Shown piece by piece: positions 6,605 to 6,645 of a DNA stretch of 6,645 bases. A model generated the notes under the pieces. That model was not told where the DNA came from, made no database searches, and saw nothing but the letters and a program-made list of their open reading frames with translations. The translations under genes and the position numbers were made by a program. Every line of letters starts with the position of its first letter. Position 1 is the stretch's first letter. Source of the stretch: an uncultured Clostridia bacterium (GTDB lineage Bacteria; Bacillota; Clostridia; Christensenellales; Borkfalkiaceae); assembly GCA_947629735.1 (NCBI GenBank), contig CANREX010000084.1, forward strand, positions 1 through 6,645, in the 5' to 3' direction.

Positions 6605-6645
6605 TCTACCGCTAAAAAGTTCACAAAATTCTCGCGCAGCCCGTG
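6605..6645. other. Short stretch after hemZ, no feature seen
   Basis: The 41 bases after the hemZ stop show no start codon with a ribosome-binding site, and no hairpin with a T-run. In related gene clusters hisS and aspS follow hemZ, so a further operon gene may begin beyond the window edge, but nothing here shows it. Confidence 0.4.

Noticed and set aside
1..6645. CRISPR arrays, tRNA or rRNA genes, insertion sequences, phage or defence genes
   Set aside because: No spaced repeat array, cloverleaf, transposase motif or terminal inverted repeats were seen. The window is filled almost completely by four housekeeping genes.

Overview
This window looks like a core-genome operon from a Gram-positive anaerobe, most likely an uncultured member of the Clostridia (Bacillota). 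Three things point there: the gene order recJ - rel - metallo-beta-lactamase hydrolase - hemZ, the long RecJ with a C-terminal extension, and the HemZ subtype of the coproporphyrinogen dehydrogenase family. By eye the DNA is of medium G+C content. ATA is used often for isoleucine and AGG for arginine, evenly across all four genes, so nothing suggests recent transfer of one gene. A finer taxonomic call cannot be made from this sequence.

Layout, all on the + strand. Bases 1-59 hold the last codons of an upstream gene, which by synteny could be secF. Its TGA overlaps the TTG start of recJ (56-2362). A 137-base AT-rich gap with possible promoter elements follows (2363-2499). Then come rel/relA (2500-4632), a metallo-beta-lactamase-fold hydrolase (4629-5240) and hemZ (5237-6604). 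Each of the last two junctions is a 4-base ATGA stop/start overlap, so rel, the hydrolase and hemZ are almost certainly co-transcribed and translationally coupled. The last 41 bases show no gene.

The genes share no single pathway. RecJ works in DNA repair, Rel makes and degrades (p)ppGpp, the hydrolase belongs to the glyoxalase II-like group, and HemZ is a radical SAM protein tied by family to heme biosynthesis. Clostridial genomes keep this neighbourhood together and often also contain apt (between recJ and rel) and dtd (after rel); both are absent here. All four complete genes have intact catalytic motifs and normal lengths.

I found no mobile element, CRISPR array, RNA gene or novel system. 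The points worth a second look are small: the short-repeat, A-rich leader of rel with no clear Shine-Dalgarno, two local sequence deviations in HemZ (a CxxC near the C-terminus and a changed residue after GGGTP), and the compressed gene order.
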